Assembly (NCBI RefSeq): GCF_030272615.1
Contig: NC_081409.1
Coordinates: 477,182,573 to 477,246,572 of the forward strand
DNA from: Cryptomeria japonica
Lineage: Eukaryota > Streptophyta > Pinopsida > Cupressales > Cupressaceae
DNA: 64,000 nucleotides
Direction: 5' to 3'
Part shown: positions 1 through 9,875 of the stretch, one piece after another
Layout: each line of letters opens with the position of its first letter
Numbering within the stretch: position 1 is the stretch's first letter
Translations under genes and position numbers: made by a program
The notes under the pieces: model-generated
The model's input: only the letters and a program-made list of their open reading frames with translations
Database searches by the model: none
Told to the model about the DNA's origin: nothing

Positions 1-993
1 TTGAGAAACTTTATAAGTACATGTAAATGCATGACGAGATGAATTACCATTATTATTACCTTTCTTATAATGAGGTTTATGTTGTTGATTATTTTGATTA
101 TTTTTGTTCATGGGCTTTTTACCATTTTGCTTCTTAAAATAATTATTAGTAATATGTCCATCTTTCCCACAATATGTGCAATGGGGTCTTGTTTGAGAAT
201 TATTCCTTTGATTATTGTATGTATTATTATGATTATTATTATGAGAATTGCTATGATAGGATTTAGAATGAGATTGATAATTAGAAGATTTGTGATTATT
301 ATTATGATTATGATTATGATTATTATTATTGGATCTAAAATTATTATTATGATTTTGATTTTTAGACATAAAAGCATGTTCACTATTTTTAAGAGTACCA
401 AATTGAATTAATTTAGGTTCCTCTTGACGTAATAAGTTATGCAAAATATCATAAGTTAATTGAGTAGCTAAAGTAGGAATAGCAAGTTGAGCATGAATAT
501 TCGTAATAAATTGCTGAAATTGATGAGGAAGACATTTTTTAAGAATAAGCTGAATTAAATGTAAATCAGCTAGAGTAACTCCTAAACCAGTTAATTGACT
601 ATTAACAGAATCAAACTTTAATAAGAATTCATCCATGGTTTTAAAATCTGTAAACCTGAGATCTTCAAGCTGATCTTGAAGCTGAATTTTTCGGGATTCA
701 TTTGAGCTATCATAAGTTGTTTTAAAAATTTCCCAAGCTTCATACGCTTTTGTACAATTTCCAATTAAAACATACAAATCAAGAACCATTGAAATACCAA
801 ATAAACCAAGTGCTTCCTCATTTTGAGCCTTCCATCTATCTTGGTCGGCTTGAGGAGCAGTTGTAGCAGGCTCAAAGGTTTTATCAGTTGCAACATCCAA
901 AAGGTGTTTGAAATGGAATATAAAAGAAATATGTGTTTTCCATGAAGGATAATTACTACTATTTAATTTAATTTCAGGAATTAATGTAGACAT
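1..993 (-). CDS. gag: Copia Gag polyprotein, N-terminal part (partial)
   Basis: The frame is open from an ATG at 993 to the window edge: 331 codons without a stop. The N-terminal half reads like the plant copia UBN2-type gag domain: a start resembling MSTLIPEIKLNSSNYPSWK, followed by helical segments with AYEAWEIFKTTYDSS and LRFTDFKTMDEFLLKF. An Asn/His-rich low-complexity stretch follows at about residues 234-285. Then comes one zinc knuckle, CTYCGKDGHITNNY, in which the last Cys of the CX2CX4HX4C pattern is Tyr; this may weaken nucleic-acid binding. Gag would form the virus-like particle and package the element's RNA. I translated the whole frame codon by codon. Family assignment is firm; activity is unknown. 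Confidence 0.85.
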   Translation of the reverse strand, partial: MSTLIPEIKLNSSNYPSWKTHISFIFHFKHLLDVATDKTFEPATTAPQADQDRWKAQNEEALGLFGISMVLDLYVLIGNCTKAYEAWEIFKTTYDSSNESRKIQLQDQLEDLRFTDFKTMDEFLLKFDSVNSQLTGLGVTLADLHLIQLILKKCLPHQFQQFITNIHAQLAIPTLATQLTYDILHNLLRQEEPKLIQFGTLKNSEHAFMSKNQNHNNNFRSNNNNHNHNHNNNHKSSNYQSHSKSYHSNSHNNNHNNTYNNQRNNSQTRPHCTYCGKDGHITNNYFKKQNGKKPMNKNNQNNQQHKPHYKKGNNNGNSSRHAFTCTYKVSQ

Positions 994-1553
994 GATAGGA
1001 AAATAATGATTAGTAAAAAAAATAACCCCCTTTTGATTAAAAACGAAAAATTAACCTCCTTGATTAAACTTGAATAATAACTTTTTTTAAAATAACAATT
1101 AAAAAAAAAACAAAACTATTTATCAAAGACTGTTAATTTTCCAATCTTTGAAAAACAAATTTTAAATTTTAAAAAACTTTAATTTTATTTGAATCTTATT
1201 AATAAAATAAATCTATTTTAGTAAAGAAAATTAAAAAAATAACCAAAAAAAAATTTATTTAAAAATTCTTATATATTAAAAAACTATTTAAATTTTTTTT
1301 ATAAACTTTAAAAACTTTAAAAGCTTTTAATATACGTATGAAAAAAAAAACTTAGCTTTTATAAACTTTACTTAAAGTTAAAGAAATTATACTTTAAACT
1401 TATACGTGAAGTTAAAAACATTTAAAAAAACTTTTAATCACTTAATATTAGCCAAATGGAAGAACAGAGACGTTAAAGACCAGGAAGCGAATGTGGGTGC
1501 AGAACCGTTACAAACAGGAGAATGATAATAAGAGAACGTAGAGGTGCAAGGGT

Positions 1554-1678
1554 GAGGTGTTTACCTCACATGTGGTGCTAAACTAATAAAAGAATATGAA
1601 TGCAGAATGAGAGGTTTAACATGAGCAGAATGTAGTTGAGGTGTTTACTTCACATGAGAGGTTTAACATGAGCAGGAT
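1554..1678. repeat. Duplicated short motifs in the copia leader
   Basis: GAGGTGTTTACyTCACATG occurs at about 1554-1572 and 1638-1656. GAGAGGTTTAACATGAGCA occurs at about 1610 and 1656. The first copy contains the perfect inverted repeat GAGGT-GTTT-ACCTC. It looks like a local tandem duplication of roughly 45-85 bp with drift. Confidence 0.5.
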
Positions 1679-2287
1679 GCAGCCGAAGCAGGTGTAACAA
1701 AGACAAAAATAAATACAATGAAGTTAACCAATTCAAAGGCAATTAGATCTGTAATCAAAATATTAGCAGAGATACTAGAAAATAAAATGTAAGCACACCC
1801 AACAAGAAAAGGTGAGATAAGATTTAAATCTAAATAACAGATATAGAGGTATTTCCTGCAAATAAACAGAGATAAATCAAATCTATTGATATTTAATAAT
1901 ATATATACCATGAAGGGAAAGACAAAACAATATTAAACATCTGGTACCAAAAATCTGCAATACAGAAGACTGGAATAAAAACCAGCAATACACAAAACTG
2001 GAGAAAATAATATGAAAAACAGAGATAGTTATTATACAGAGATCAATATGAATTTTTTTTTAACAAAATCCTGTAGACACAATAAATGTTAAAACCTACA
2101 AACAGAAACTGTTAGAAAATACATCTAATAATCTGTAGGAAATGTTAAAGAAAAAAACAAACTAAAATATATCTCTGAATCAAACAGAAATAGATAGAAA
2201 AGAAAAATAAACCAGAAATAATCTACAAGTGAAATAAATTGTTAGAATCTCCAAATAAATAGAGAAGCAACTGAATAATGCAAAATG

Positions 2288-2448
2288 TTTTGGTGGCAAG
2301 CCAACCAAACAGATTAAGGAGGCTGAGTTTGGCGGTAAACCTTCCAAACTATTCACAATAAAAAAAAACCAGAAACTTTGGCGGCAAGCCTTCCAAAGCC
2401 ACAACTTTAAACCAGAAAGAATAAACTTTGGCAGCAAGCCTTCCAAAG
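2288..2448. repeat. Four hairpin repeats TTTGG(N)11CCAAA
   Basis: Imperfect copies sit at 2288-2310, 2326-2350, 2376-2398 and 2426-2448; the last three are exactly 50 bp apart. Each has TTTGG at one end and CCAAA at the other around a core like CGGCAAGCCTT, so each can fold as a small stem-loop. They lie in the leader 220-385 bp downstream of the primer site of the minus-strand copia element, where packaging or dimerisation signals would be expected. That role is inference. Confidence 0.6.
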
Positions 2449-2670
2449 CTTTTCTTTTTTTTAATTAAAAAAACTAGAATAGAAGATTAAACCTGCAGGA
2501 AAACTTGTTAACAAGTTTGAAAAAAAAAATTAAAATCTGAAACCAAAACCTGCACAATAGAAAATATTAGAAAAAGAACTTCTTCTCCTCTCAAGAATGC
2601 CTCCAACAAGGTGAACTCCACAGAATGGTAACCTTCATCAATGTCAACTTAAAACAAGGATTAGAAACCT

Positions 2671-2682
2671 GCTCTGATACCA
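2671..2682 (-). other. Primer binding site (initiator Met tRNA type)
   Basis: The minus strand reads TGGTATCAGAGC, the standard plant LTR-element site complementary to the 3' end of initiator methionine tRNA. It directly follows the CA end of the LTR at 2683, which fixes the LTR boundary and orientation. Confidence 0.85.
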
Positions 2683-2884
2683 TGAAAGGAATTAGAAGAG
2701 CAAGGAAAGAAAAATAAAATCTAAGAAAGTTTATTGATGAAGTAAATGTTACCAAGAGAAATGCAAAAACCTTGGAGCAATCACCCAAATGTGAAGAAGG
2801 AGGCACAAGAACTTTTGAAAGGGGAAAAACAAAGAAAACCCCTTGTGATATTATGAATGAGGCAATGCCTAAAATGTGTGTGTG

Positions 2885-2961
<77 letters not shown>

Positions 2962-3266
2962 AAGAAGCTCTTTACAATAATTTCATTAAGAAGAAATGAG
3001 AGAGGAGACATCTCTTGAATAGAGATGATGAGAGGAGTTACAAAGTAACTCCCAAATCTATGAATGCTACCATTCATAAAATGTGTGTGCCATGTGTCGA
3101 CATCCTCTTATGGAGGAAATCTAATATTCCTTAATAAAGGAAAATAAAAGAAATGACTTGTTCTCACACATGTACTAGAGGACAAATTACATATAGGAAT
3201 TCTAAAGGAATATCCTAAACTAAATACAAATAAACCTAAGCCAAGTAAAGATTAAATATTCTAACA
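2683..3266 (-). repeat. 5' LTR of the minus-strand copia element
   Basis: The 584-bp LTR begins TGTTAGAATATTT at 3266 and ends CA at 2683 on the minus strand, next to the primer site. It contains a long GT/GA microsatellite. The outer end abuts a gypsy zinc-knuckle region at 3267. No second copy is in the window, so the boundaries rest on TG/CA ends, the primer site and the switch in sequence type. Confidence 0.75.
2876..2960. repeat. Compound (GT)n(GA)n microsatellite
   Basis: A GT tract of roughly 25-30 bases is followed by an almost perfect GA tract of about 50 bases ending at 2960. It lies inside the copia LTR, so it may be polymorphic in length between copies. Small frames crossing it encode only Ser-Leu and Thr-His runs and are not genes. 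Confidence 0.9.
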
Positions 3267-4018
3267 AAGGAAGAGTTTCTAATGCATTCACAGGAAGGTG
3301 CCATCAATGCAACAAGTTTGGACATCAATCATGGCAATGTAATGAAGGAAATGATTCTAATTGACATGGAGGAGAAAGAAGAAATCAATTGGTACAAGAA
3401 GAGGACAATGAGAGTGTAAACTCTCCATCACAACATGTTTCTCCAGAAGTTGGTGAATCACTAATGGTAAGAAGAAATCTCATCAAAGCATCAGTAGACA
3501 AGGAGCCACCACAAAGGAAGACTCTCTTAAAAACAACTTTTAAGTGCATGGGTAAGGTAGGTGAGGTTGTAATTGATTCAAGAAGTACATATAACATAGT
3601 TTCACTTGAGATGGGTGAAAAACTTAAGTTTCCTAGGATACCACATGCTACTCCTTACAAAGTATCTTGGTTGAATGAGGGTCAATATGTTTTGGTGAAT
3701 GATCAAAGTTGGGTGGAGTTAAATATAGGAGGGTATAAGGATAAAATTTTATGTGAAATATTACCTATGGATGTATGCCATTTGTTGCTAGGGAGACCTT
3801 GGCAATTTGATAGGAATGCTATATATGATGGAAGGATGAATACTTATGAGATAGACAAAGATGGAGTCTCCTATACCTTGACACCATTGAAAGAGGAGGA
3901 CAAAGGACAAACTAAAGGGGCTAATGTGATGATGGTAGGTAGAAAGGAGCTCATAAAGGTAGAGGAAGAGAAGCACATAGACCTTGCACAACCACTACTA
4001 AACTTGGAGATGTTATGA
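3267..4018 (+). pseudogene. Ty3/gypsy gag zinc knuckle and aspartic protease remnant
   Basis: The zinc knuckle CHQCNKFGHQSWQC lies at 3299-3340, followed by a stop at 3362-3364. A frame from 3389 to 4018 then covers a retropepsin: the active-site region reads VVIDSRSTYNIVS, where the usual DSGS is DSRS. The second-half motif LLLGRPW follows about 85 residues later. The wording 'MDVCHLLLGRPWQFDRNAIYDGR' region is typical of plant chromovirus gag-pol. The Gly-to-Arg change in the catalytic loop, the upstream stop and the absence of RT downstream mark it as dead. The copia insertion at 3266 has removed or displaced the upstream gag. Confidence 0.75.
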
Positions 4019-4653
4019 GAACAATCTTGAAGAATGATTTGATTTTGGAGGGAAATGATATTGCCTTGGTGTTAGGATCAATTGCATTAAAGGTCAAGGA
4101 TGAATTGATCTTGGAGATGAAAGGTTGGCTTAAGAAGTATGTTTCCATGATGGTAGGAGAAGTGTTCCATTCATTACTTTCACAAAGGGATGTTGGTCAT
4201 TCTTTCACACCAGAGGTTAATAAACTTGAACAAGCAGCCGACATAGGGGTACACAAATAGGTGGAAGAGGTGAGCAACAAGGGTGAAGTGGTCAAGGACA
4301 AGTTGCAAAGGGATGTAGACAAGTTAAAGCGTACGACTAAAGGGAAGAAGAAGGAAGTTAATTACAAGGATTGAGGAGGTATAGTAGCAAGTAAAGATGT
4401 AGATTCAACGACATTCTTAGGTGAAGAATAGATCAAAGATCACCCATCAAGTGAAGAACATCATCCTCAAGTGAAGAGAAGGTCAAAGACAAGGGATAAT
4501 GCCTATTTCTAGTATTTGGTTCATTGGAAGGGGTTTCCAATTGAAGATGTCACTTAGAGGTCAAATAATGACAAGATCAAACATAAATCTACTCTCACAA
4601 CACTGTCCTCAAGGGGACATGAGATCATTTTTCCTTGGGAGTATGGTGCATGA
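4019..4653 (+). pseudogene. Gypsy pol tail with degenerate chromodomain (RT and integrase core missing)
   Basis: A single frame from about 4015 to the TGA at 4651-4653 is broken by several stops (4258-4260, about 4375, about 4430, 4509, 4554). It starts with charged, Lys-rich sequence. It ends in a chromodomain-like stretch, YLVHWKGFPIEDVT, at 4512-4553, with a final PWEYGA. In chromoviruses this domain closes the integrase. RT, RNase H and the integrase core should lie between protease and chromodomain, about 3 kb, but only about 480 bp separate them. The element is therefore an internal-deletion derivative, possibly once non-autonomous. Confidence 0.6.
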
Positions 4654-5865
4654 GCACTCTAGGTTTAGTAGGTTCAAAATTGGCATTTTGGTTTTGTTTG
4701 AGTTCTTAATATGTAATAAGGTATAATAAGGAAATTTTAAATGTGTTGGTGTCTATTTTGGGTCAATAGGTGTTAATTTTGTGTGAAAATATAAAAAAGT
4801 GTCAAGGTTGTTGAATGTTGTCAAGTTGCACAAAGCAACTTTTGCTTTTGTTGCTAATGTGGGAAGGTGAACAATCATAACATGAAAAGTTGGTTGTAAC
4901 CATTTGGGAATAGTTGGAATGCCTTAAAAAGGCTTGTTAAGGTTTAAAACAAGTGGGGAGGTGGTTGGAGATGGTTATTGTTGAAAATCTTAAAGTTGAA
5001 TTAATAAAACATCATTGTTTTCTACATTTTGAAACATTTTCCTTTGTTCTGTTGAATAGTACATACCTGTGTGGTTGTTTCATGGTGTGAGATGAATTTG
5101 AAATGAAATGTAATTGAATCTAATTTATATTTATTTATTTTTCACTCAATTTCATTGTGTTTTGATGGAGCTATTTATATTTTACTACAAACAGGTTTGA
5201 AACTCTAGTTAGGTTAATAGTGAGCAAACAAACAAAATTTTGGAGAGTTCTGTACAAAGTGACCACCCCTAATTTTCAATTATGTTGTATAATTCCCAAA
5301 TGGGTGTCTAAAACCATTTTTACATTCTTGATATCATACCTGGACTGAAAACTATGGCTGAAAAACCCAATTTGATGCTACCATGCTTTAGGCTCAAGAA
5401 ATAGGATAGACAGATTTTGAAGCCCTCTGTAACAAAAAAATCATACCTAAGTTTTTGATATGTTTAATATCTCCAAAAAGGGTACTAAAACCAACTTTTT
5501 GATTGTGGGTTTGAGTTTTTTCCTTCAAGTTATGCTAGAAAAGGCTTGTTTGCTATACTAATTAGGTTTAGTGCTAAACGAGACAATCAATTTTTGAGCT
5601 TTGTGTTAAAAAAAACACCCAACTGAAAGTTTGGTACATTATCAAATGTCAAAAAGGGTATCCTAAATGGTGATCAAATTCTTGGTTTGAGGGCTGGTTT
5701 GGAAATTATGCTAGAAAAATCTTGTGTTGTCCTACATGGCCTACTGTCAAATTGTGAAGACAATCACTTTATTTGAAGTGTTAAAGATTTTGGAAAAGTG
5801 TTGTTTGATTTATTTTTAAGAAAATTACCTTTCTCTACATCATAATTGGACCATGGACTTTGAAT
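4654..5865 (+). repeat. LTR-like AT-rich region downstream of the gypsy remnant
   Basis: No coding frame is visible. The position after the chromodomain is where a 3' LTR would start. Phrases such as 'AAATGGGTGTCTAAAACC' recall parts of the 1453-bp tandem repeats later in the window (for example 'AAAAGGGTGTCTGAAA'), hinting at related LTR families. Exact LTR ends and a second copy were not found, so this is tentative. Confidence 0.35.
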
Positions 5866-6318
5866 AAACTTGTTGGATGTGCTGATGATAAAATAAGTAC
5901 AAGTGGTGGTGCATTTTTCTTGGGAGACATGTTGGTCTCTTGGTTGAGAAAGAAGAAAGATTTAGTGTCATTATATACAAAATAAGAATAATATATTGCA
6001 GTATCATCTTGGTGCACTCAAGTTATGTAGATAAAAAAATTTGTTAAAGATATCAAGATGGTGTATGATGAGGCAATTCTTATTATGTGTTATAATACAA
6101 GTGCAATTAACATTTCAAAGAATTCAATGATGCATTCAAGGACTAAACACATTTCTATCTGGTATCATTTCTTAAGAGAGAAGGTTTTAGATAAGGAAGC
6201 TAGATTGGATTATGTTCCTACAAAGGATCAGATTACAAATATTTTTGCCAAGGAAATGTCAAAAAATACCTTTGAGTAAATCCGACAGAAGTTAGGTGTT
6301 ATTGCCCCTCCAAACTAG
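5866..6318 (+). pseudogene. Copia RNase H remnant
   Basis: One frame reads like the C-terminal RNase H of copia pol: KISTSGGAFFLG, LVSWLRKK, EYIAVSSWCTQ, then CYNTSAINISKNSMMHSRTK and the typical ending LGVIAPPN. Stops interrupt it at about 5983, 5989, 6028 and 6277. The catalytic DADWAG at its start has been lost at the 5' breakpoint. Only this 3' end of pol survives; it is followed by purine tracts and an LTR. Confidence 0.75.
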
Positions 6319-6331
6319 ATGCAAAGAAGTG

Positions 6332-6631
6332 GTGCATCATTCTAGGGGGAGAAACATATGTTTATCTTTTGTCTTCTAGATTGATGTAGTGGATTGACTT
6401 AGGGGTAGAAATGAAGGTTGTGATTTCATGGTTGCAAGAAAATGGTTGCAAAAGAGAGATATACCCATCGAAGGGAGTGTTATAGATATCAAAATTATAC
6501 TCGAAAAGGGAAGAAAGAGTTACAAAGATAGTTATTATTTGTAGTGTTGCAACCATTTTACTTGATGTCAAAGGGGGAGGAAGTTTTAGTTTGGTTGTAC
6601 AAGTGTTGCCATCAATGACAAAGGGGGAGAT
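6332..6631 (+). other. 3' untranslated region with repeated polypurine tracts
   Basis: Purine tracts AGGGGGAGAA (about 6341), CAAAGGGGGAGG (about 6565) and CAAAGGGGGAGA (about 6619) precede the LTR start. The last is the likely plus-strand priming site because it directly abuts the LTR. Confidence 0.6.
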
Positions 6632-7121
6632 TATTGGAAACTTGAGTTGTGTTGTCATTGATGTCAAACTTGTTTGGTGTGGTCATGTTGATGTCACAAG
6701 TGAAGATGAGTTTGTGTTGTCTATGATAATGTATAGTGGTGATAAAGGTGAAGAAGAAGTTGTAGTTGTTTGGTTGTGGTATGTGGTTTGAAAATGAGTG
6801 TTCATATGCTGTTATGTTGTATGAGTGAGATGTGAGGTTGTGCATGATGTATCTTGTAAGTGTGAAGGTTCACAAGACCAATTGAGCAGTGATGAAGTCA
6901 ATTTTAGATGTGTAACAAAGGTGAATTGTAATCAAACATTTCATAGGATGCATTTCTCCATAGTTCAATAATAATGATTCATTGTATTAAGATATATTGT
7001 ATCTTTCCTTGAGAAGTCATCTCCAATGTTTGCAAGTCCATTGTATCTTGCCCTAAGGTAGTGCGCCTTAGTCTTGCAAGTCCAAATCAAGAGCAACGAG
7101 CTTCCTTGGCCTTGAGACTAA
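6632..7121 (+). repeat. 3' LTR of the copia remnant, first part
   Basis: It starts TATTGG, a one-base change from the usual TGTTGG, just after the polypurine tract. It is broken at 7121 by the complete copia element inserted with duplication ACTAA, and resumes at 13365. Confidence 0.65.
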
Positions 7122-8613
7122 TGTTGGCAATATTACAAGGATATTGAGAAGGTTGTTGATGATTATGGACATAACTGATTAAAGATGTTTTACTGTCTTG
7201 ATATTATTATTTTGTCATTGATGTTAAGAAATTGATTTTCTAATTCAGTATGATGTTGCCATATCTTAAGAAATATGATATGAAGATTATAAAGAAGTCG
7301 ACAAAGACACAAGAAAGAATATGATGAATAAGGGGATAAGTTATTCAATGGGCAACTCTACCGAGTTAGACAATGATGAGATCTTGATGTTTTAGATTGT
7401 TTTAACATCATACATATGTTGTAAAATGTAAAGGTTAATACTATACTATGTTATCAAGCAAAGAACCTAGTCGGTAAACCCTAAGGAACCTAGTCGGTAA
7501 ACCCTAAGGTTATCACAGTCGGTTAATGAAGATAGAATGTCTACCGAATAAAGTTTAGTATTCACTGAGTTGTAACCGAGCTATAACAGAATGCATTAAA
7601 TGCTTACATGTGATATTTAATGAAAGATGCTGATGAGCTGGAGTGGATCAATGATTGGCAAGCTGTTGAAGAAGTTTGTTAACAAATCTAAGGCAATGGA
7701 AAGTTGGCAAGAAGATCTACAACTCATATTGAACCGCATTACCCTAACACAAGTTCCAAGGTGAATGTGCAAGTTTCAAGGCAGGGTAAAACATTTTTAG
7801 ATCGAAAGATACAATGAACCTAGACAAGATTGAAGATTTGATGGCTATGATTGATCATGGGAAATGCGATCAAGGAGATTAAGCCGTTAGAAGATTGTTT
7901 ATAAATAAGGAACTGTTGATAAACAATGTATGCAGGCAAGTGTATGCACAGGGATGCTACATAGTGATTACCGAGCACAAAAGCTTGAAGACCTGTTAGA
8001 ATAACAACATATTGATGCCCAACAAATAGACAAGATTAGTTCTATGTCTAGATTGTATTGAACAAATAGGAATCTGCTTTAGCATTTTAGATGTGAAGTT
8101 GCAGATAGATTCTATTACTGTTATTTTGTGAAAGTGATAGGAAATCTCTTAACTAAGTGGACTTAACAGTCTTATATGTAAATCCTCTAACAAGGTGACA
8201 TTCTGATTGAGTGTTTGAAATCCTTTGATAAGGTCACTTCTAACAAAGTGAAGATCCTAACAGATCTGAGGGAAATCCCTTAACCGCGTCACATCTAGCA
8301 ATGTGTTTTGTAATCTTTAACAGGATTTGCTTTTAATCGAGCATACTCTAGAAGAGTATATTTCTTATTGGGTCCAAAATCCCACAGTGGTTTTTCCCTA
8401 TTTGGATTTCCAAGTTAAATCTGGTGCTATGAGGTTTATATTGTTCATATGCTTTTGAGTTTGCATGTTTGACAGTTTTTGATTATATGACTGATATATG
8501 TTACCGAGGTTGAATCTGATGTTTTTATGGATGATTAAGTTTGTATGATTCACCCCCCCCTCTCATCTTATTGGCTATTCGATCTATACTTATATTAAGT
8601 ATCAGAACTATCA
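7122..8613 (+). repeat. 5' LTR (1492 bp) of the complete copia element
   Basis: Matches 11891-13359 along its length. It holds a 23-bp tandem duplication (GAACCTAGTCGGTAAACCC...) near 7466-7511 that is single in the 3' LTR and exactly accounts for the length difference. A TATAAATA box lies at 7900-7907. Near the 3' end are a GTGGG/CCCAC stem and GGTTTTTCCC, shared with other copia LTRs here. Confidence 0.93.
7900..7907 (+). promoter_or_regulatory. TATA box in copia 5' LTR
   Basis: TATAAATA is conserved in the 3' LTR at 12646-12653; the offsets (778 and 755) differ by exactly the 23-bp duplication. It probably marks the start of the R region. Confidence 0.55.
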
Positions 8614-8615
8614 AT

Positions 8616-8627
8616 TGGTATCAGAGC
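8616..8627 (+). other. Primer binding site (initiator Met tRNA type)
   Basis: TGGTATCAGAGC lies two bases after the LTR end at 8613. Confidence 0.9.
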
Positions 8628-8677
8628 TTTGGACTCCGAAAAGAAAGTTTAAAAGCATTTGAGTTAAAGATCCAAAG

Positions 8678-9172
8678 ATGTATAAGAGGGATGCACCTAA
8701 GCTGAATAAGTCAAGTTTCTCTACATGGAAAAAAAGGATGAAGCTACATCTATCAGGAGTTGGAGAATATGCTTTATACTATCTGGAGAATGATTTTGTT
8801 GCACCAAGCACCTATCCATTGACTATGGAAGAGATAAAGGCGAAGCAAGAACATATTCAAGCAATGATTGAAATAACATCTGCATTGACCGATTCTGAGT
8901 TTAATGATCTAGAAGGCTGCAATGATGCAAAGGCAATGTGGACTAAGCTCATATCTGTATATGGAGGAGATGAACACGTTCAAAGAGCAAAAGTTGATAG
9001 TCTAAGAGGACAACTTGAATCTATCAGGATGAATGAAGGTGAGAACATAACCCAGTACAGTACAAGACTAAAGGAGATTGTAAATCAGATCAAAGGAGTA
9101 GGAGGAACTATTGAAGAAAAAGATGTGACAAGTAAATTGTTAAGAACCCTTCTACCTGCCTATGCAATCTGA
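8678..9172 (+). pseudogene. gag: Copia gag, N-terminal part
   Basis: The 164-residue frame starts MYKRDAPKLNKSSFSTWKKR and contains the usual copia gag landmarks: AMWTKLISVYGGDEHVQRAK and LRGQLESIRMNEGENITQYS. It ends at a TGA soon after LLRTLLPAYAI, where intact gags continue. The downstream zinc-knuckle part is in another frame, so at least one frameshift lies between 9172 and 9396. Confidence 0.85.
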
Positions 9173-9395
9173 GTCTCTGCAATCAAGTACCTAATATGCT
9201 AGTTTCCTTGGATGCTACTATTGGTAAGCTACATGCATTGAGTTAAGTAATTTTGATAATAGTGGGTCATCGGTAAATAAAGTTGAATCTGCATTTAGTT
9301 CTTTTCATCTAAATGAATCTAATGATTACAATGAGAGAAAGTATAAGTACTCTGAAGGAGATCACAGTGGAGCAAGTGAAAGATTTCGGAAGAAC

Positions 9396-9866
9396 ATGGA
9401 GGAGGTACACAAACTGTATGAAGAAATCAGAAAGCAAGAAGAGTTTGAAGCACTATTGGCCAAAAGGCTACCGAGAGGCAAAGGTAAGTATAAAGGAAAA
9501 CTACCTTTGAAATGTTTCAATTGTGATAAGATTGGACATATGGCTTCTAATTTTCCTGACAAAGATTTCACTGAAAAGAGAGATTACCAAGATGACAAAC
9601 AAAAAGATAATCATTACAGAGGACACCGAGACTTCAGAAGAAGAAAGACATTCTTAATTGTTGATGAGGAATCTGAAGATGATAAATCAGATGAGACTGA
9701 TACAGAGGAAGTTGTTTATGTGGCTATCAAGGATGGATCAGATGAAGAGGATCATACAGAGCCTACCGAGCCTGTATTAGCCAAATATGTCAGAAGACAC
9801 CATGCACCAAGTCAGATTATAGGAGATAAGGATGATCCAGTGATGACAAGGAACAAACTGAGATAG
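9396..9866 (+). pseudogene. Copia nucleocapsid fragment with acidic linker
   Basis: Begins EEVHKLYEEIRKQEEFEALL, then a basic patch and the knuckle CFNCDKIGHMASNF, with the last Cys replaced by Phe. A strongly acidic stretch follows (DEESEDDKSDETDTEE, DGSDEEDHTEPTEP). It then runs directly into sequence normally found just ahead of RT. Protease and integrase are therefore absent. The frame continues after the TAG at 9864-9866 into RT, so the join is an in-frame deletion plus a nonsense change. Confidence 0.75.
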
Positions 9867-9875
9867 AACAGATGT

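Larger units (their letters stand above)
994..2670 (-). other. Long untranslated leader of the copia element
   Basis: About 1.7 kb lies between the primer site and the gag ATG, long for a copia leader. It is very AT-rich near gag, with A and T runs at 1080-1450. It has two groups of short repeats, given separately. I found no convincing coding frame. It could hold packaging or translation-control signals, or an older small insertion. Confidence 0.5.
1..3266 (-). mobile_element. Ty1/copia LTR retrotransposon, 5' portion, cut by window edge
   Basis: Read on the minus strand, the order is 5' LTR (3266-2683), initiator-Met-type primer site (2682-2671), a 1.7-kb leader, then gag (993 to 1), which runs off the window. 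The LTR begins TGTTAG and ends CA. The plus-strand sequence just beyond 3266 resumes inside a gypsy gag region, so this element inserted into an older gypsy element. The pol genes and 3' LTR lie outside the window, so the target duplication cannot be confirmed. The intact gag frame suggests a younger insertion than most in this window. Confidence 0.85.

Noticed and set aside
70-411. Plus-strand Ile/Met-rich 113-codon frame
   Set aside because: Antisense of the Asn/His-rich part of copia gag.
2781-3077. 98-codon minus-strand frame with Ser-Leu and Thr-His runs
   Set aside because: It is the translation of the GT/GA microsatellite in the LTR.
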